Source: Climacium dendroides (taxonomy: Eukaryota > Streptophyta > Bryopsida > Hypnales > Climaciaceae). From it: a DNA stretch of 64,000 nucleotides. Below the pieces are notes generated by a model, which searched no databases, was not told the origin of the DNA, and was given only the letters and a program-made list of their open reading frames with translations. This document shows, piece by piece, positions 39,605 to 51,100 of the stretch. The DNA lies in the NCBI GenBank assembly GCA_950106755.1, contig OX467082.1, positions 7,192,001-7,256,000 on the forward strand, given 5' to 3'. Position 1 is the first letter of the stretch. Every line of letters begins with the position of its first letter. Position numbers and translations under genes: made by a program.

Positions 39605-41237
39605 GTTTTATAAAAGACAAGAGGTTATCTATTCACAAAATGCACAAAATATTGAGACAAAATTGCCATTCTCTAAAAAAGAATATCTTGATTCCTCCTT
39701 AATCAATTGCAATTTCCAAACATTAAACAAGACATGGAGATAAATTCTTAAAAAATAAAACAAAAATTATTATAATTAATTTTTGTCAAAACTCCTAGTA
39801 AAATAAGGTAATTCTACTATGGTGGCAAGTGAACAAGATATTTCTAACAAATCAAATGAAAAGTGGATTGTGATTATCAAATTGAAAAAAAATTCATCTC
39901 TAAAGGACCAAGTGTCCATTTAAGGATGATTGAAAGTTCAAGTAGGTGATTATGAAGTAAAAGTGACAATGTTTCCAAATTTTTGACAAAAGATGGAGAC
40001 ATTCACCTCCTATGTGAAAATATAAAACAAATTCCTATTAGATGCCCAAATCATTAGTTATGTTGCCTTCAAAAATCCAAGCAATTAAGACAATTTAGAA
40101 TATCTTTTATTAAATTCTTCATCTACTTTTGAAATTTAGTATCTAACATGTATAAAGTGAAAGCACCTAAAACCATCAATTTAAACAAATCAACATAGTT
40201 GGAGGCATATTTTTTCTAAAATCATGAATGTTAAAAAAAATTAAATTTTTTGAACATTGTATATAATTTCTATGATTTTTCAAAGTGTTGGCTACCTAGA
40301 CCACTAAACCTATCCCATAAGTGCCTCCAAAATTGAACCCTGCAAAAATCAACAAATCACAATCAATATGTAACCTTGGAATGTGTTAGCCAATCAATGT
40401 TAAACATATGAAGGACACATTCACCAAAGTCTAGAGACATAATTGGATGAATCTAAGAACAAAGAATAGAAACAAGTACAAGAATGGATATTTCTACCTT
40501 TGTAAAAAAAAATACTACTTTTGATGCAAAAACTCATTGCACGAGGAATCAAAACTCTAATAACCTTGTTAAACATGTTTGAAAAAACCCCAATTTGGTC
40601 TAATCACAACACCATTAGCTTAAAATTTGCACTCTTAAAATTTCAAATGTTTGTCTCTAAGATTTCGCCATTTGGATTTTAAACAAAAAATTTCCTCACA
40701 ACACAAAGAATCATCAAATATTGACTATACCAAAATGGTTATTTAGTATAAATACATAATTAACTAGTATAAGAATTAAGATGCCCATTCTAACATCACA
40801 ACTACAACCAATGTTGAGTAGTATATCCATGTGATAAATAATTTTAACCTTATTAAATAAACATCATCCCTCACTTCAAACATTATAATTTTTCAATCCA
40901 TGCAGTGAAATGGGCTGAATTTTTTTTTCACATTAAAAAGTTTTCATTTTCTTTTCTATTTGGGCAGATTTCATTTTCTTTTCCATCTGTGCACGCAGTC
41001 TGGCCCAACTCTCCAAAGTACACTTCTATTCTGACAGACCAGTGGACATTCTGGCACATTGTGGTATTTCCACTCACCAGGCCCTTCCTGGCAACTCAAG
41101 AAATCTGATGGCAAGAAAAAAGAAGTCCTGGGTAAGCTTACGTTAGGGGCTTTCTCTGTGGGCTTACAGGAAACGTATCTGACAGGACCAATTACCTGCG
41201 GACGAAATCACGGTTAGATTTTGCATCAGAATGAAGA
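39605..41237. other. Intergenic DNA downstream of the ureidoglycolate-family gene
   Basis: AT-rich to about 40900, then more balanced toward the gene, so 40950-41237 may hold its 3' untranslated region. No other gene is recognised. Confidence 0.5.
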
Positions 41238-42194
41238 TCAGCAGGAACGTGGATTATCAACTTCGAAAACAATGCCCTTGCTTTTCTCGAAATAATAATT
41301 CGGATGATCAACCTCCTGCAATTTCATGCAAAGGCACTCATTCAGCCCCAGAAAAGTCGGTCACTGAATTCGTTTATCTGATGAACCCAGACATGAGCAT
41401 CTGACATCAAAATTGGAGACTCATATTGAAAAGTTTCAAACCAATCAACAAAACTCTTCCAGTTTCTGGTCAGTTTCAAACAGCAGTACCACCCTGACAG
41501 CCTCAACTCTACAGAACTAACAGACGTGACACCAAATGCAACCAAAAGTTCCGCTCTGCATAAATAAGGACCAAACAGGTCAAACACGTGATAACCTTAC
41601 ACTCGCCACTCGCGAGTACTGATACTGTGAACCACACAGCGGATAAAGCATTAGGGAACTCAGTAATTTGAGCCTTCATAAGGTAGTGCTAGTTTTGGAT
41701 CATGATCAGCACGGAGCCCAGCTGTAGGCTAGACTTCAACGTCACAGATCTTTCACATCTCCGTTCTTGCAGTAATCATCAGGCATCCTTCATAATTCAA
41801 TTCAAACATTCACTTCCTAATTCTAACACTAGAGAACCATTCGCGCACCGACTCAAAAATGCTCCAAGGCAAATTTCTATTATACATTGCAGCAGACTTG
41901 AAGAGATGCCAGCACACTTTATTAAAAAAGCATGCCGATCTGTGAAAGTCGCGTGTATCTAATCCAGATCTAGATCATCGCGGGACTCAAAAAAGTGATT
42001 AAAAAGATCTATTATTTGCAATCACATAAGGTGGGAAACAGGGAACTGTCATTACCTTCTGAATTGTAGTATAAAACAAGAAAAATACGGAAAGAAGAAC
42101 CTCACACAAACTAGCATGCAGGCGAAGCACAAACACCATGAAGTCCATAGTGATAATAAAGAGAAATGAGAATTATCAGGATTTTATAGGTTTG

Positions 42195-42380
42195 GTACAC
42201 TCAACCCTCTCCAACCACACACTCTATAATCAAATATTCTCTGTATATCCTCAGAATCTGTCATGTTGTGAACGCATCGGATTGAACAACCTCCACATTT
42301 CAATCTGCAAACACGCATGAGAGTGCTACCATTTGCCCCCCTCCCCCCCAGGCAGTGTCATTGGAGAGGGCTGAGTGTAC
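42195..42380. mobile_element. Small inverted-repeat element in the last intron of the ureidoglycolate-family gene
   Basis: GTACACTCAACCCTCTCCAA at 42195-42214 is matched by its reverse complement, with one mismatch, at 42361-42380. The span of 186 bp with 20-bp arms suits a miniature inverted-repeat element. No clear target duplication is seen. Confidence 0.4.
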
Positions 42381-43399
42381 ACAAATTGAAAACACAAGGT
42401 CAGTGAAAGCTTACATTTGTGTTGCTGAGCTCGAGGTTGTAGAACTCCATGTAAGGTTCTTGGAAAAGAGGGGCAGCATGCCAAGTGCTCACGTGTAACT
42501 TCAAAAAGCGTGAACCTTCAACCCTAAATAGTCGGACACCCTCTACAGCTGGTGGCAGATACTCGTAACCATCAGCTTTCAGAATCTGTATGCATTAGTC
42601 AGGATCAACCCTCTCTGTACCTCCAATAATGGTATACCAAGCCACTCCAGTATACCACGGTAGACCATGCAATGAACCTAAACACTGAGTCGTGTTCGCA
42701 TGATGCGTGACTGCATCAAATTGCCACGTTCTGTTTTTCAGTCGCATCAGATAAAACCTAAAATACAAGCAAACATCTTTGCAATAAACCAGGAGAACTT
42801 TTATAGAAAAAGACTCTCCTTACCATGCACTACTGCATTCCATTTAACCCCTAGAGGACGAAGGATTCATGGTTTAAAATGACCAATTTGATTCAGCATA
42901 TTGTGACGTAGTTAATCAAATGGGGCCAAATTTTATATTTCCAGAACCAGCGAAGAAAATTGCAAGTGCTGGCCAATTAAAAAAATGAAATTGAACAAAA
43001 GAAAGTCTACATATGAACTCCTGAAACTGCTACAACTCAAGTGGGGCTCAATTTGAGCATCTAGGACCTTCGGAGAAACAAAATTCAACTTCAATTCAAC
43101 TCCGGTGGACTCATTATCCACTCAAAAAATACCGGAAGACGTACCTTACGCAATGAAGAAAGTGCAAACCCCTGAATTTCAGAAAAAATCCCCGCAAGGA
43201 CCGAAATTTTCATGGTTTTATAATGACAACCGGATTTGATTGCTCATCGATTGATCACATTGTGAAGACCATAATTCAGACTGGGCGAAATCTTACTTCA
43301 CCTGAAGAACAGCGCATTGAGTTGGTACAAAAATAAAGAGAACAAGACCAAAGAAAGGCCCCCATGACCTAAAACCTAAAAAATGACAAAAAAGCCAGG

Positions 43400-43998
43400 A
43401 TGGCTTCAGGTCGTTGGGGTTGACCTAAAACGATCGCAACGTCTTAAAAAATCAAGCACATTCTCTGACCCAGACAGACCTGAATACAAATAAGCCTCGA
43501 CCAGAATTCTGATGCAAGAATGAAGAAGAGAACTGCAATTCTCAGAAATAACATGAACCAATTGCGATTGAAACGCAAAATCCAAACTGACGTGATAGCG
43601 ATGAGCATGAGAAGAATTGCTTTGTATGAGATAGTCGAGCATTTGTGGGTTCAAAAAAAAAAAAAAGGAATCAGACAAACGAAAGTCCCTAAATGACCTA
43701 AGCCCTGAACTGACCGAAAAAACCATGAGCCCAATTTAGGGCCTTCAGTTTCTTCAGGGGTTGACCTAAAAATATTCCCGCGTAATAACAGCTCAAGGAT
43801 AGCACCTGCGTAATACAAATTCAACCATATCTCCAGCGCATTCTCTGACCTAAACACACCTAAATACAAATAAGCCACAAACAGCACTCCCAGTGGAAGA
43901 GCGGTGCAATTCTCAGCAATCACACAAACCGATTCGGAATCGAAAATTGAAACTGATGAGATGGAGATGAACGTGGGTTATATTGACAGATATGAGAC
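43400..43998. repeat. Tandem duplication inside intron 1 of the ureidoglycolate-family gene
   Basis: About 43405-43640 and 43742-43998 are diverged direct copies: both carry GGTTGACCTAAAA, then CATTCTCTGACC, then AATACAAATAAGCC, then TGCAATTCTCAG in the same order. The offset is about 330 bp. The copies carry no coding signal. Confidence 0.65.
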
Positions 43999-44188
43999 TT
44001 GTGCTGCAGAAGTAATTTAAGTACCGACCGTGGAATGCCTCGGCTGAGTTGGAGCTGCGCGTCGAGGGGACGCCGTCGGGCTGGGTTCCGATCACTTGGC
44101 CGAAGGGGGCGAAAGTGTCAGCATTCAAAGGAGTGACCTTAAGCGACACAATGCGAGGCGGCGGCGGCGAGGCCGTGGCGCCGCTCAT

Positions 44189-44330
44189 CGCCGTTGTCGC
44201 TTCTCCCGCTCACCCGAGCTTTCTCTCGCGTTCTGCATCCCATAAGGTAGGAATACCACAAACAGATAATTTAAGTATTTCAGCCTATGGAATACGGGGA
44301 ATCCGTTGAAAAATTGAGCTTAAAATAAGG
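44189..44330 (-). promoter_or_regulatory. Probable proximal promoter/5' leader of the ureidoglycolate-family gene
   Basis: A short GC-richer stretch (CGCCGTTGTCGCTTCTCCCG at its start on the plus strand) sits directly upstream of the minus-strand ATG at 44188 and gives way to AT-rich sequence and then a minisatellite. No defined element is recognised; the call is positional. Confidence 0.3.
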
Positions 44331-44434
44331 ATGGGAAGATTTTTAAAAATGAAAAAAAAAATTCTGAAGAATGAATATTTTAATCAATACATCTAAACCC
44401 ATTCCTATCTCATAGTTTTTCCTAAAACAGCTAC

Positions 44435-44945
44435 ATGTTCCTAATCAAGTGTGAGCAAATTGAATCTTTGTCAATTAACAATAAGAGCCAACTACCTTTG
44501 AAACCTATTCTTAGAGTCAGCTAACCTTTGGAACCTGTTCCTAATCACCTGTGAGCAAATCAAATCTTTCCCAATTAACAATTGAGCCAGCTACCTTTGG
44601 AACATGTTTCTAATCAAGTGTGAATAAATTGAATCTTTTGCAATCAACAATAGAGTCAGCTACCTTTGGAACTTGTTCTTAATCAAGTGAGAGCAAATCG
44701 AATCTTTCTCAATCAACAATAGAGCAGCTACCTTTGGAACCTATTCTTAATCAAATGTGAGCAAATCGAATCTTTCTCAATCAACAATAGAACTAGCTAC
44801 CTTTGGAACTTGTTCTTAATCGAATGTGAGCAAATTGAATCTTTCTCAATCAACAATAGAGCCAACTACCTTTGGAACCTATTCCTAATCAAGTGTGAGC
44901 AAATCGAATTTTTCTTAATCAACAATAGAGTCAACTATTGTCTGT
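44435..44945. repeat. Minisatellite, about seven copies of a ~75-bp unit
   Basis: Successive copies repeat GTGAGCAAATCGAATCTTTC, CAATCAACAATAGAG and CTACCTTTGGAACCTATTC in fixed order with small substitutions and one shortened copy near 44500. The array starts about 250 bp upstream of the ureidoglycolate-family start codon. Confidence 0.9.
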
Positions 44946-45336
44946 TTCAAGACATTCTACTATGCCATTAAAAGGGGGACCTTTCCATTTGTGGTATTCA
45001 TACCTTAATAATGACAATCATGCATGATCATTCAAAGTTATCCAAAATCCACTATCAAGGTTCAACTTAAGGTAGGGACATCCACAACAACCACATTTCA
45101 CAAATTGTGAAATATTTGTATTTACCCATTGGATAGTGATAGGAGATTTTAATTCATGAAAGAATGTATCATTTAGAATACTTATATAAAAGTTATGAAA
45201 GTTTTTTTGGTAGATGTTTTAAAACCATAATGTCAAGTTTGATTTTTGAGGCAAATTTGTCATCATTCCATTGGATAGTTAAAAAAGTGTTATATCTCAT
45301 AATGTTGTTCATTAAATTTGCCAAAAGAACAAATAT

Positions 45337-45626
45337 CACTAGGAGAAAACTACGTTGCCCACGAGTTTAAACTACGTTGGAAACGGCCAAACCATGTCAT
45401 ATGGATTTTGTTGAGATCCTCATTTCAAACATTGAAATTTTGCATTAGAGTGTAGTTTCCAACGTAGAATGTTAAGTGCACTCCAACGTAGAATGTTATG
45501 TTGGAAACTACACTCCAATGCAGAATTTCAACATTCGAAACGAGGATCTCAACAAAATCCATATAACATGGTTTGGCCGTTTCCAACGCAATTTAAACGC
45601 ATGGGCAACATAGTTTTCTTTTAATG
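45337..45626. mobile_element. CACTA-like fold-back element (MITE), 290 bp
   Basis: Left arm CACTAGGAGAAAACTACGTT pairs with the right arm read in reverse, CATTAAAAGAAAACTATGTT, and pairing continues almost to the centre (GTTGGAAACGGCCAAACCAT, GGATTTTGTTGAGATCCTC, GTGTAGTTTCC in both). TAT flanks both sides as a 3-bp target duplication. The arms are about 135 bp each, so an RNA copy would be a long hairpin. Confidence 0.8.
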
Positions 45627-46671
45627 TATGGATGTTTATGATGAACTACTAGGACTTAGCATTATGTTCAATAATTCTCTTGCTAGCTTCCCTGGCTCTC
45701 AAGTAGTATCTAATCTCTTTTTTGCAAGAGTAGGTATATATTGATTTTGGAGATGCATCCAACATGAAAATAAAAGTTACAATTTAAGATAAGATGCAAT
45801 TTAGAAGGAGCCTACCTTATGTTAATATGCTTTTTTTTCTAATTACAAATCAACATATCTAATGATTGTATAACTAACACTTAGGTGAGGACATATAAAG
45901 TAAGTATATTTAATTGTACATGCTCCCTGATTGCATGCATGATCCATATGCATTTCAAAACCTAAATTTAAAATTGTCATTCTTCCTTTAATCATGTGTT
46001 TCAAATCTCAGAAGACAAAAAAGATTCTCCTAAATTTAGATTATGAAATATAGAGGGATATACATAGTAAAGCAATTAGTTGGGCTTTTGCAATTAGTTG
46101 TACATATCTTTAATGAATATATATATACATTATCTAATATCAAATTACAATCATTAGGTGGCATAGAATGCCGTAGTCCTAAATATTTTACAAAGAAATA
46201 ATGAATTAGTACAATTATTTTGGAATGAACATTTCATAAACCTTATTCCCTTTGTCTCAAACTCATTTTTTGGTTCCCTTTTAAAAGTTAGTGTCCAACT
46301 AAAAGGTCATTTGGGGATAAAGGTAGTATTCACTTCAAATTAAATGTGTAGAATCCAAACCTCAAATAATCAATGGCTTTGGACTTAAAAAATAGCTTTG
46401 CATTTATAAAAACCCATGTTTAGAAGCATGTATAGAACTTTATATGAAAAATGTTCCATAAAAGTTCATCAAATACATTTAATGTTAACATCCTTTCTAA
46501 GTTAAGTTAAGTTTGTGTTCCACAATCTCCTCCAAGCTAGTTCAAGAACCTTGATTCCAAATGTGAATTCAAATTTACCAAATTTTATATCACTAATAAT
46601 AAAATAAGTTTTTGTTTTCCCCCGGGGAAACTGCTTGGAGCAAATTTTCCAATTTATTGCCCTCCAAGGAA
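45627..46671. other. AT-rich intergenic DNA
   Basis: No gene, complete repeat or structured element seen between the CACTA-like element and the protease 3' end. Confidence 0.55.
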
Positions 46672-46713
46672 CGCTCGAAACGCTCGTCACACTCGTCACG
46701 CTCGTCGCGCTTC
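46672..46713. repeat. Short CGCTCGTCA-type tandem repeat after the protease stop
   Basis: Four to five diverged copies of a 9-bp CGCTCGTCA/CACTCGTCA unit lie just past the minus-strand stop codon, so in the likely 3' untranslated part of the protease gene. Confidence 0.5.
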
Positions 46714-46731
46714 AGTAAAGAGATCCGTCGT

Positions 46732-49249
46732 CTACATGGTGACGGTGAACGTCATAGTGGCCGCGGGGTCGCTAATCCCACTCAACCCAAATCCCCCTGT
46801 CGCACTCGCACTATACGCTTTCGTACTCGGCGTCGTCCCCGCCCCGATCGCCCTCACCTTTCCAACTCCCGGAAACTGATCCCCATTATCCCCCCGGTCC
46901 TCATTCCTCTCCAAATCCCTCCTCCCGTCCGCCTGCACCAACCCAACTTTGTAATGCGTCTGCTCACTGTCGTTACTCGTCAACGAATCGTCGATGTGCC
47001 ACACTAGGAGGCCGTCGCCAGGAAGATTAGAGTCCCGTCCCACTGCGTGACGATTCTCGAGGAGCCAATACTCAGTGGATGGGACGCCAGGGGAATGCAG
47101 CTTTACGACCGAGTGGCCGGTTTTTACGTCCGGGAGGGAGACTTTGGTGCTGGTGGAGATGGCGGTGACGGTCACCCATTGTTGGTCGACTTTGCACCAC
47201 GCGGAGGGGGGGGAGGGGTTGCTTTGGTTGCCGTTGTAGCAACCTACAAACGGGCGGGTGGGTGAGTGGCTTGATTTTAGGGTTTGTAAGCATGACGTTA
47301 TCTGCCTTTTCCAATCTCATCAAGTTGGTTGGATCATGGCATTCAGGAATTCGAGTACAATACACAACATCAGGCCAGTGTCAATTGCTGGTCGGAAGTG
47401 TTAACACATTTCAGGGAAAGAGGATCTGAGAGAGGACTCAGCGACTATGCATCAGGATGCTAATTCGGAAGCGCTAAAAGTCCACGAGTGGGTAATTCCT
47501 ATCATAGCTAACCGTTTCGTTCATTATATTTTCAATTATTTTGCAGATTGTTTACAGTGGGGGGGTTCATTAGATTTTTCCTTCGTATTGAGAATTGGGA
47601 AAAAAAACTTTCGAAAACGTTTTTATCGACAGATTTTACTTAATTCATCTACACCAGTAACGACTTTTTCTCTATTTCTGTCATAAATATATGGTTGTTT
47701 TTCATTTCAGCATTTCAGTCGGATTATCGAGCAGCGATTTAAAGTATTTTTCACTGGAATTACCCGTGATACGAATTTTTTTTTTGCAGTATTTCGGTGA
47801 AATTGCGCTCTTGTTTCCACAACGAAATTGAAAAGAGCTCCAAAAGATGAATCAAATGGGAGTGTGGCGATGGGTCGCACAAATGGGCCACGATTTTGAC
47901 GCTCTGGATGATAAGGCCAAAGAGTCATGAAGACAGCAATTCTAGTAAGAAAACTAAATCGATGATACTGAATGGCAAGATTTGCGTACCCGTGGACATG
48001 AGACACCAGTCTCCGATCCCGGACGAGGTGTAATCCGTATCATACAAATCCGGCCAGTTGAACGCGAGGTGCCCCAACTCATGCGCGCACACCCCAAGTA
48101 GACAATCCCCAGGAACAGTAAGGTACGGGAAGAGCGTCACGCCGTCGTCTTGCACCGAAGTCGACATGGCCCATTTGTGCGACCAGATGTCGTTCACACT
48201 CCCTGTGATCTCCGCACCCTGGCCAGCATGCACAATCACGAACGCCTCCACCGAGCCATCGCCATCGTTATCGTACTTGGAGAAATTAATCGACCCCTTC
48301 GCCGCGTTCGCCGCGTCCGTCGCGAGGTTACCCGAATTCGGGGCGCTTCCTCCAAGTCCGTAGTTCGAATTCGCGTAGTACGTAATCGGGTGAGGCATTC
48401 GAAACGGGCCTGCCACTTCTCCAGCAATCTGCACAATCTTATTCGATGCGTCCTGCAGGAGCCCCGGTTCCGAAGCATCACCAAATTCCAGTCAAAACAG
48501 CGAAAATTTTCACAAAACTTAGAATCAGAAGCAACCTTAAACTCTAAAAGCCTTAAGCCGAAAACCCGAAAACCATGAACGTCACACATCGCCAATTGGA
48601 TACATATTGTGAAGTCTCCGTTCACCATACAGCAAGGGCGAGGTTTCATTCACCATACACGAGAACTCTGAGCCTTTCCTTTCGACAATTTAGAAACTTG
48701 TGTCATCTAGAATTTTGCACATGATGTAGTCTGTGTTATTGCAATAACCTAAATGTCGATAGATTAAGTGTTTACGCACTTATCGCATATCATAGTTCTC
48801 CTGTATGAGAATCAAATGTACTGTATGGTTAATGAAGCCCCTACTTTACCTGGTAGAAGTCGTTCACGCTGTTGTTGCCCACGCCGAACCAGAGGTTTTT
48901 GAAGTGAGCTGCGGTTTGCGAGGACGTGAATTTCTTGTCCGGGAAGTCCACAAGAACAACCGCGACGTTCACGGTGCCCGTGAGCCTGGCTCGCAGGGGT
49001 GGCGCGGATGTGAGTGTGGGTGCGTGAAGAAAGCCGTCGTTGAGTAACGGCGACGTCGGCTCGATGAGACGCAACAAGGTGCGCAAGATGGGAACCTCGT
49101 CACCGGCTTGTTCTTGCAGTTCCTTGAACTTGGCGATGAGCACTTTGAGGAGATCCGGGTGGGGCGCGACGAAGCAGGGGTCTTCTGTCGAAAGGTTTCG
49201 CAGTATGGTGGAATGTGTGTGGGTGCAGTGTAACACTGCTTGTTGATCT
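46732..49249 (-). CDS. M6-family (immune inhibitor A-like) metalloprotease, 5' end incomplete
   Basis: Three minus-strand exons are clear: about 49249-48850, 48452-47990 and 47243-46732, joined through GT-AG introns with frames agreeing. The first holds the propeptide-like CFVAPHPDLLKVL and the strand VNVAVVLVDFPDKKF. The second has the domain motifs GEVAGPFRMPHPITYYA, a calcium-type DNDGDG loop, VIVHAGQGAE, the zinc motif HELGH (48083-48069) and PDLYDTDY, GIGDWCLMSTG. The third has WCKVDQQWV, EYWLLENR, GDGLLVWHID, VGLVQADG and a TGA after TFTVTM. The family comprises secreted zinc endopeptidases. The third metal ligand is probably the Asp of FNWPD, one residue further from HELGH than in the classical M6 pattern. 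A start codon and signal peptide exon were not found upstream; the only Met-like starts in the first exon's frame are not convincing. The family is mostly bacterial, so the gene may have been acquired by transfer and then gained introns. Confidence 0.85.
47291..47545 (+). repeat. Inverted duplication, arm A (in a protease intron)
   Basis: This segment matches the reverse complement of 49889-50138 over about 250 bp, roughly three bases in four. Shared blocks in order include CTTTTCCAATCT, ATCAAGTTGGTTGGATC, ATTCAGGAATTC, AGGATCTGAGAGAGGACTCA and TTTTCAATTATT. It lies in the intron between the last two protease exons. Origin unknown: old coding exon or mobile element. Confidence 0.75.
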
Positions 49250-49888
49250 CTGCAACATGGTTGCCAACACACGCATTAATCTTCACAGTGTTACTTGCGG
49301 AGATGTCTGACCGTGAATGGTACACTGATTTATTGAGTGCTGGCGCAAAACCACAGAATTTTCTGATACACATACTCTTTCTTGCTCCCACTGACGTTCG
49401 ACTCCGAGAATGTGTTAACATTCAGATAGTAATCAACAGAGCAGTCTCTTATAACTTCTACTTTTTCTATTTGCCTTGATTTTCATCTGAAATATATTAC
49501 TTATCTGACTTATCATCCTTTTATGAAGATTTAGTGCAGTTCAGTAATAATCCAAACTTGTGTGAATTTGGTTAATAAGTGTCACACGCACTAATAGAAC
49601 GATAAATCAATGTAGTTGTAATTTGAATGGCCTGCTAGCTGCTAAGTAGTTTGATCATGGTCATGTCTAGTAAATTGGCTTGTTATAGAGCGCCAAATTT
49701 CAAGTGTACAGAGCTCTGAATACCAAGTCTGGTACAGCTCTGAGGTTGCCGACTGGTGTCTACGAATGTGCCAATTTCTTGAAATTTTGTCATCGTCATG
49801 AATACGGTGAGAATCACATTAAGCATAGCCTTTGCTAGACCCCAGCTGAAAGTCATGAGAAGTGCTCTCATGGAAGAAATTGATTGGA

Positions 49889-50138
49889 AATAATTGAAAT
49901 TGAATGAAAGAGACGGTTGCCTGAGATAGGAATGACGCACTCATGGAGTTTTTTTGATCCCGAATCAGCTTCCCGATGCATTGTTGCTGAGTCCTCTCTC
50001 AGATCCTCCTTGCGCGAAACTTGTGAACACTTCTGATCAGCCATTGACGCCGGCCTGCTGTTGTGTCTTTGCACTGGAATTCCTGAATTTGTCAGGATCC
50101 AACCAACTTGATCAGATTGGAAAAGGAAGATCATGTCA
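49889..50138 (-). repeat. Inverted duplication, arm B (upstream of the first protease exon found)
   Basis: Reverse complement partner of 47291-47545. The minus-strand reading contains EDLREDSATMH and HECVIPI, with similar peptides (EDLREDSATMH, HEWVIPI) in arm A; small insertions break a shared frame elsewhere. The two arms bracket the catalytic exons of the protease. Confidence 0.75.
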
Positions 50139-50924
50139 AAGCAGCAATTGCCAGTTAACAATCGAATTCTATTGAATCCAAGCACCTTCAGGAGGATCAA
50201 ATAAGTTTAAAATAATCATATATCAGATACCTCTGTAGGTTGAATAGCTGATATTGATCAAACTGAATTGCAACTCAAGAAATTCCCCAATTCTCCACAG
50301 TAAATGATAGGACGCAAAAAATATATATTTCTACTGTTGTGAGACTCGTGCTCTGTAGGAAAAACGGAGTATCCAATTGCTTGTCTTCATCAACTATTCA
50401 GATCTACTCCGAATTACGCATCACCGACCGTCATTTGTGTGCTGGTTTGTCACCTTTCTAGTAATTCTGAACCCCTCCCGGAAGCTCTAGATTTCCAGGA
50501 CTCATTCCTTTCAATCCACACTCAGCAAATGTGTAACTAGTGAATGATCCTACCTTCACAAAAGCTTCTGAAAGAGATGTGCGCACCGAGCTACAATTTC
50601 AGCTCCTCAAATCAAGCTACAGAAACCACAGGAGAATTAATGCTGCGGTGAATTCGAATTGCTAGACCTGATGTATGATTGTTTAATTATACATATAAGA
50701 GCAGGTTTTAGCTGATTTGCACGGCGATGGACGTGCTGGCGTGAGGGAAGTGTTTGCAAGGTGTAGCTTGTCGTGTCAATTACACATGCTTGCCGATTCT
50801 GTGAATGAAGACATGGCATTCTGCGTTTTGTGGTGGAAGAGTGTGCAAGGCACGCTGGTTGTGTACCCGTCTCCCCATGATCGACCAGCACTGCGTCACT
50901 TGAACACTGTTTCTGGGCATGCTT
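50139..50924. other. Balanced-composition DNA upstream of the protease
   Basis: It may contain the missing first exon or promoter of the protease. The open frame 50717-50983 (plus, 88 codons) runs into the dispersed repeat at 50925 and matches nothing I know. Confidence 0.4.
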
Positions 50925-51040
50925 CTAAGGTAAAACAGCCCATTGTGGTCAGAATTAGGAATTTGGCCTTATGTTGTTGCTGAAATTTTTCAATTTTTTC
51001 CCCACATAAAGAGAAGTGTGAGAAAAAGTGTGAGCAATTG

Positions 51041-51100
<60 letters not shown>

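Larger units (their letters stand above)
41238..44188 (-). pseudogene. Ureidoglycolate lyase/hydrolase (AllA-like) family gene with an in-frame stop
   Basis: Read on the minus strand, exons 44188-44025, 42757-42415 and 41315-41238 join through GT-AG introns (1267 and 1099 nt) into 195 codons. Exon 1 gives SLKVTPLNADTFAPFGQVIG, exon 2 gives RFYLMRLKNRTWQF, THHANTTQCLGSLHG, YLPPAVEGVRLFRVEGSRFL, TWHAAPLF and FYNLELSNTN, and exon 3 gives VDHPNYYFEKSKG before a TGA. This is the plant/bacterial ureidoglycolate lyase fold family (purine and allantoin breakdown, releasing glyoxylate and urea in bacteria); the plant members are poorly characterised and differ from the M20-type plant ureidoglycolate amidohydrolase. 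Everything is in frame except TAA at codon 109 (42597-42595), between the WYTGVA and YLPP blocks. With no other damage this is either a very young pseudogene, a stop allele, a sequencing error, or a sign of an extra 60-nt intron (GT at the GVA codons to CAG before ATTCTG). Typed as pseudogene for the stop only. Confidence 0.85.

Noticed and set aside
42566..42600. A 35-nt GT-AG segment with a good branch site that would remove the TAA
   Set aside because: Removing 35 nt shifts the frame and destroys the conserved YLPPAVEG and TWHAAPLF blocks; it is also too short for a plant intron.
50717..50983. 88-codon frame as a possible first exon of a gene
   Set aside because: Its end runs into a dispersed repeat and it matches no family I know; its orientation is opposite to the protease.
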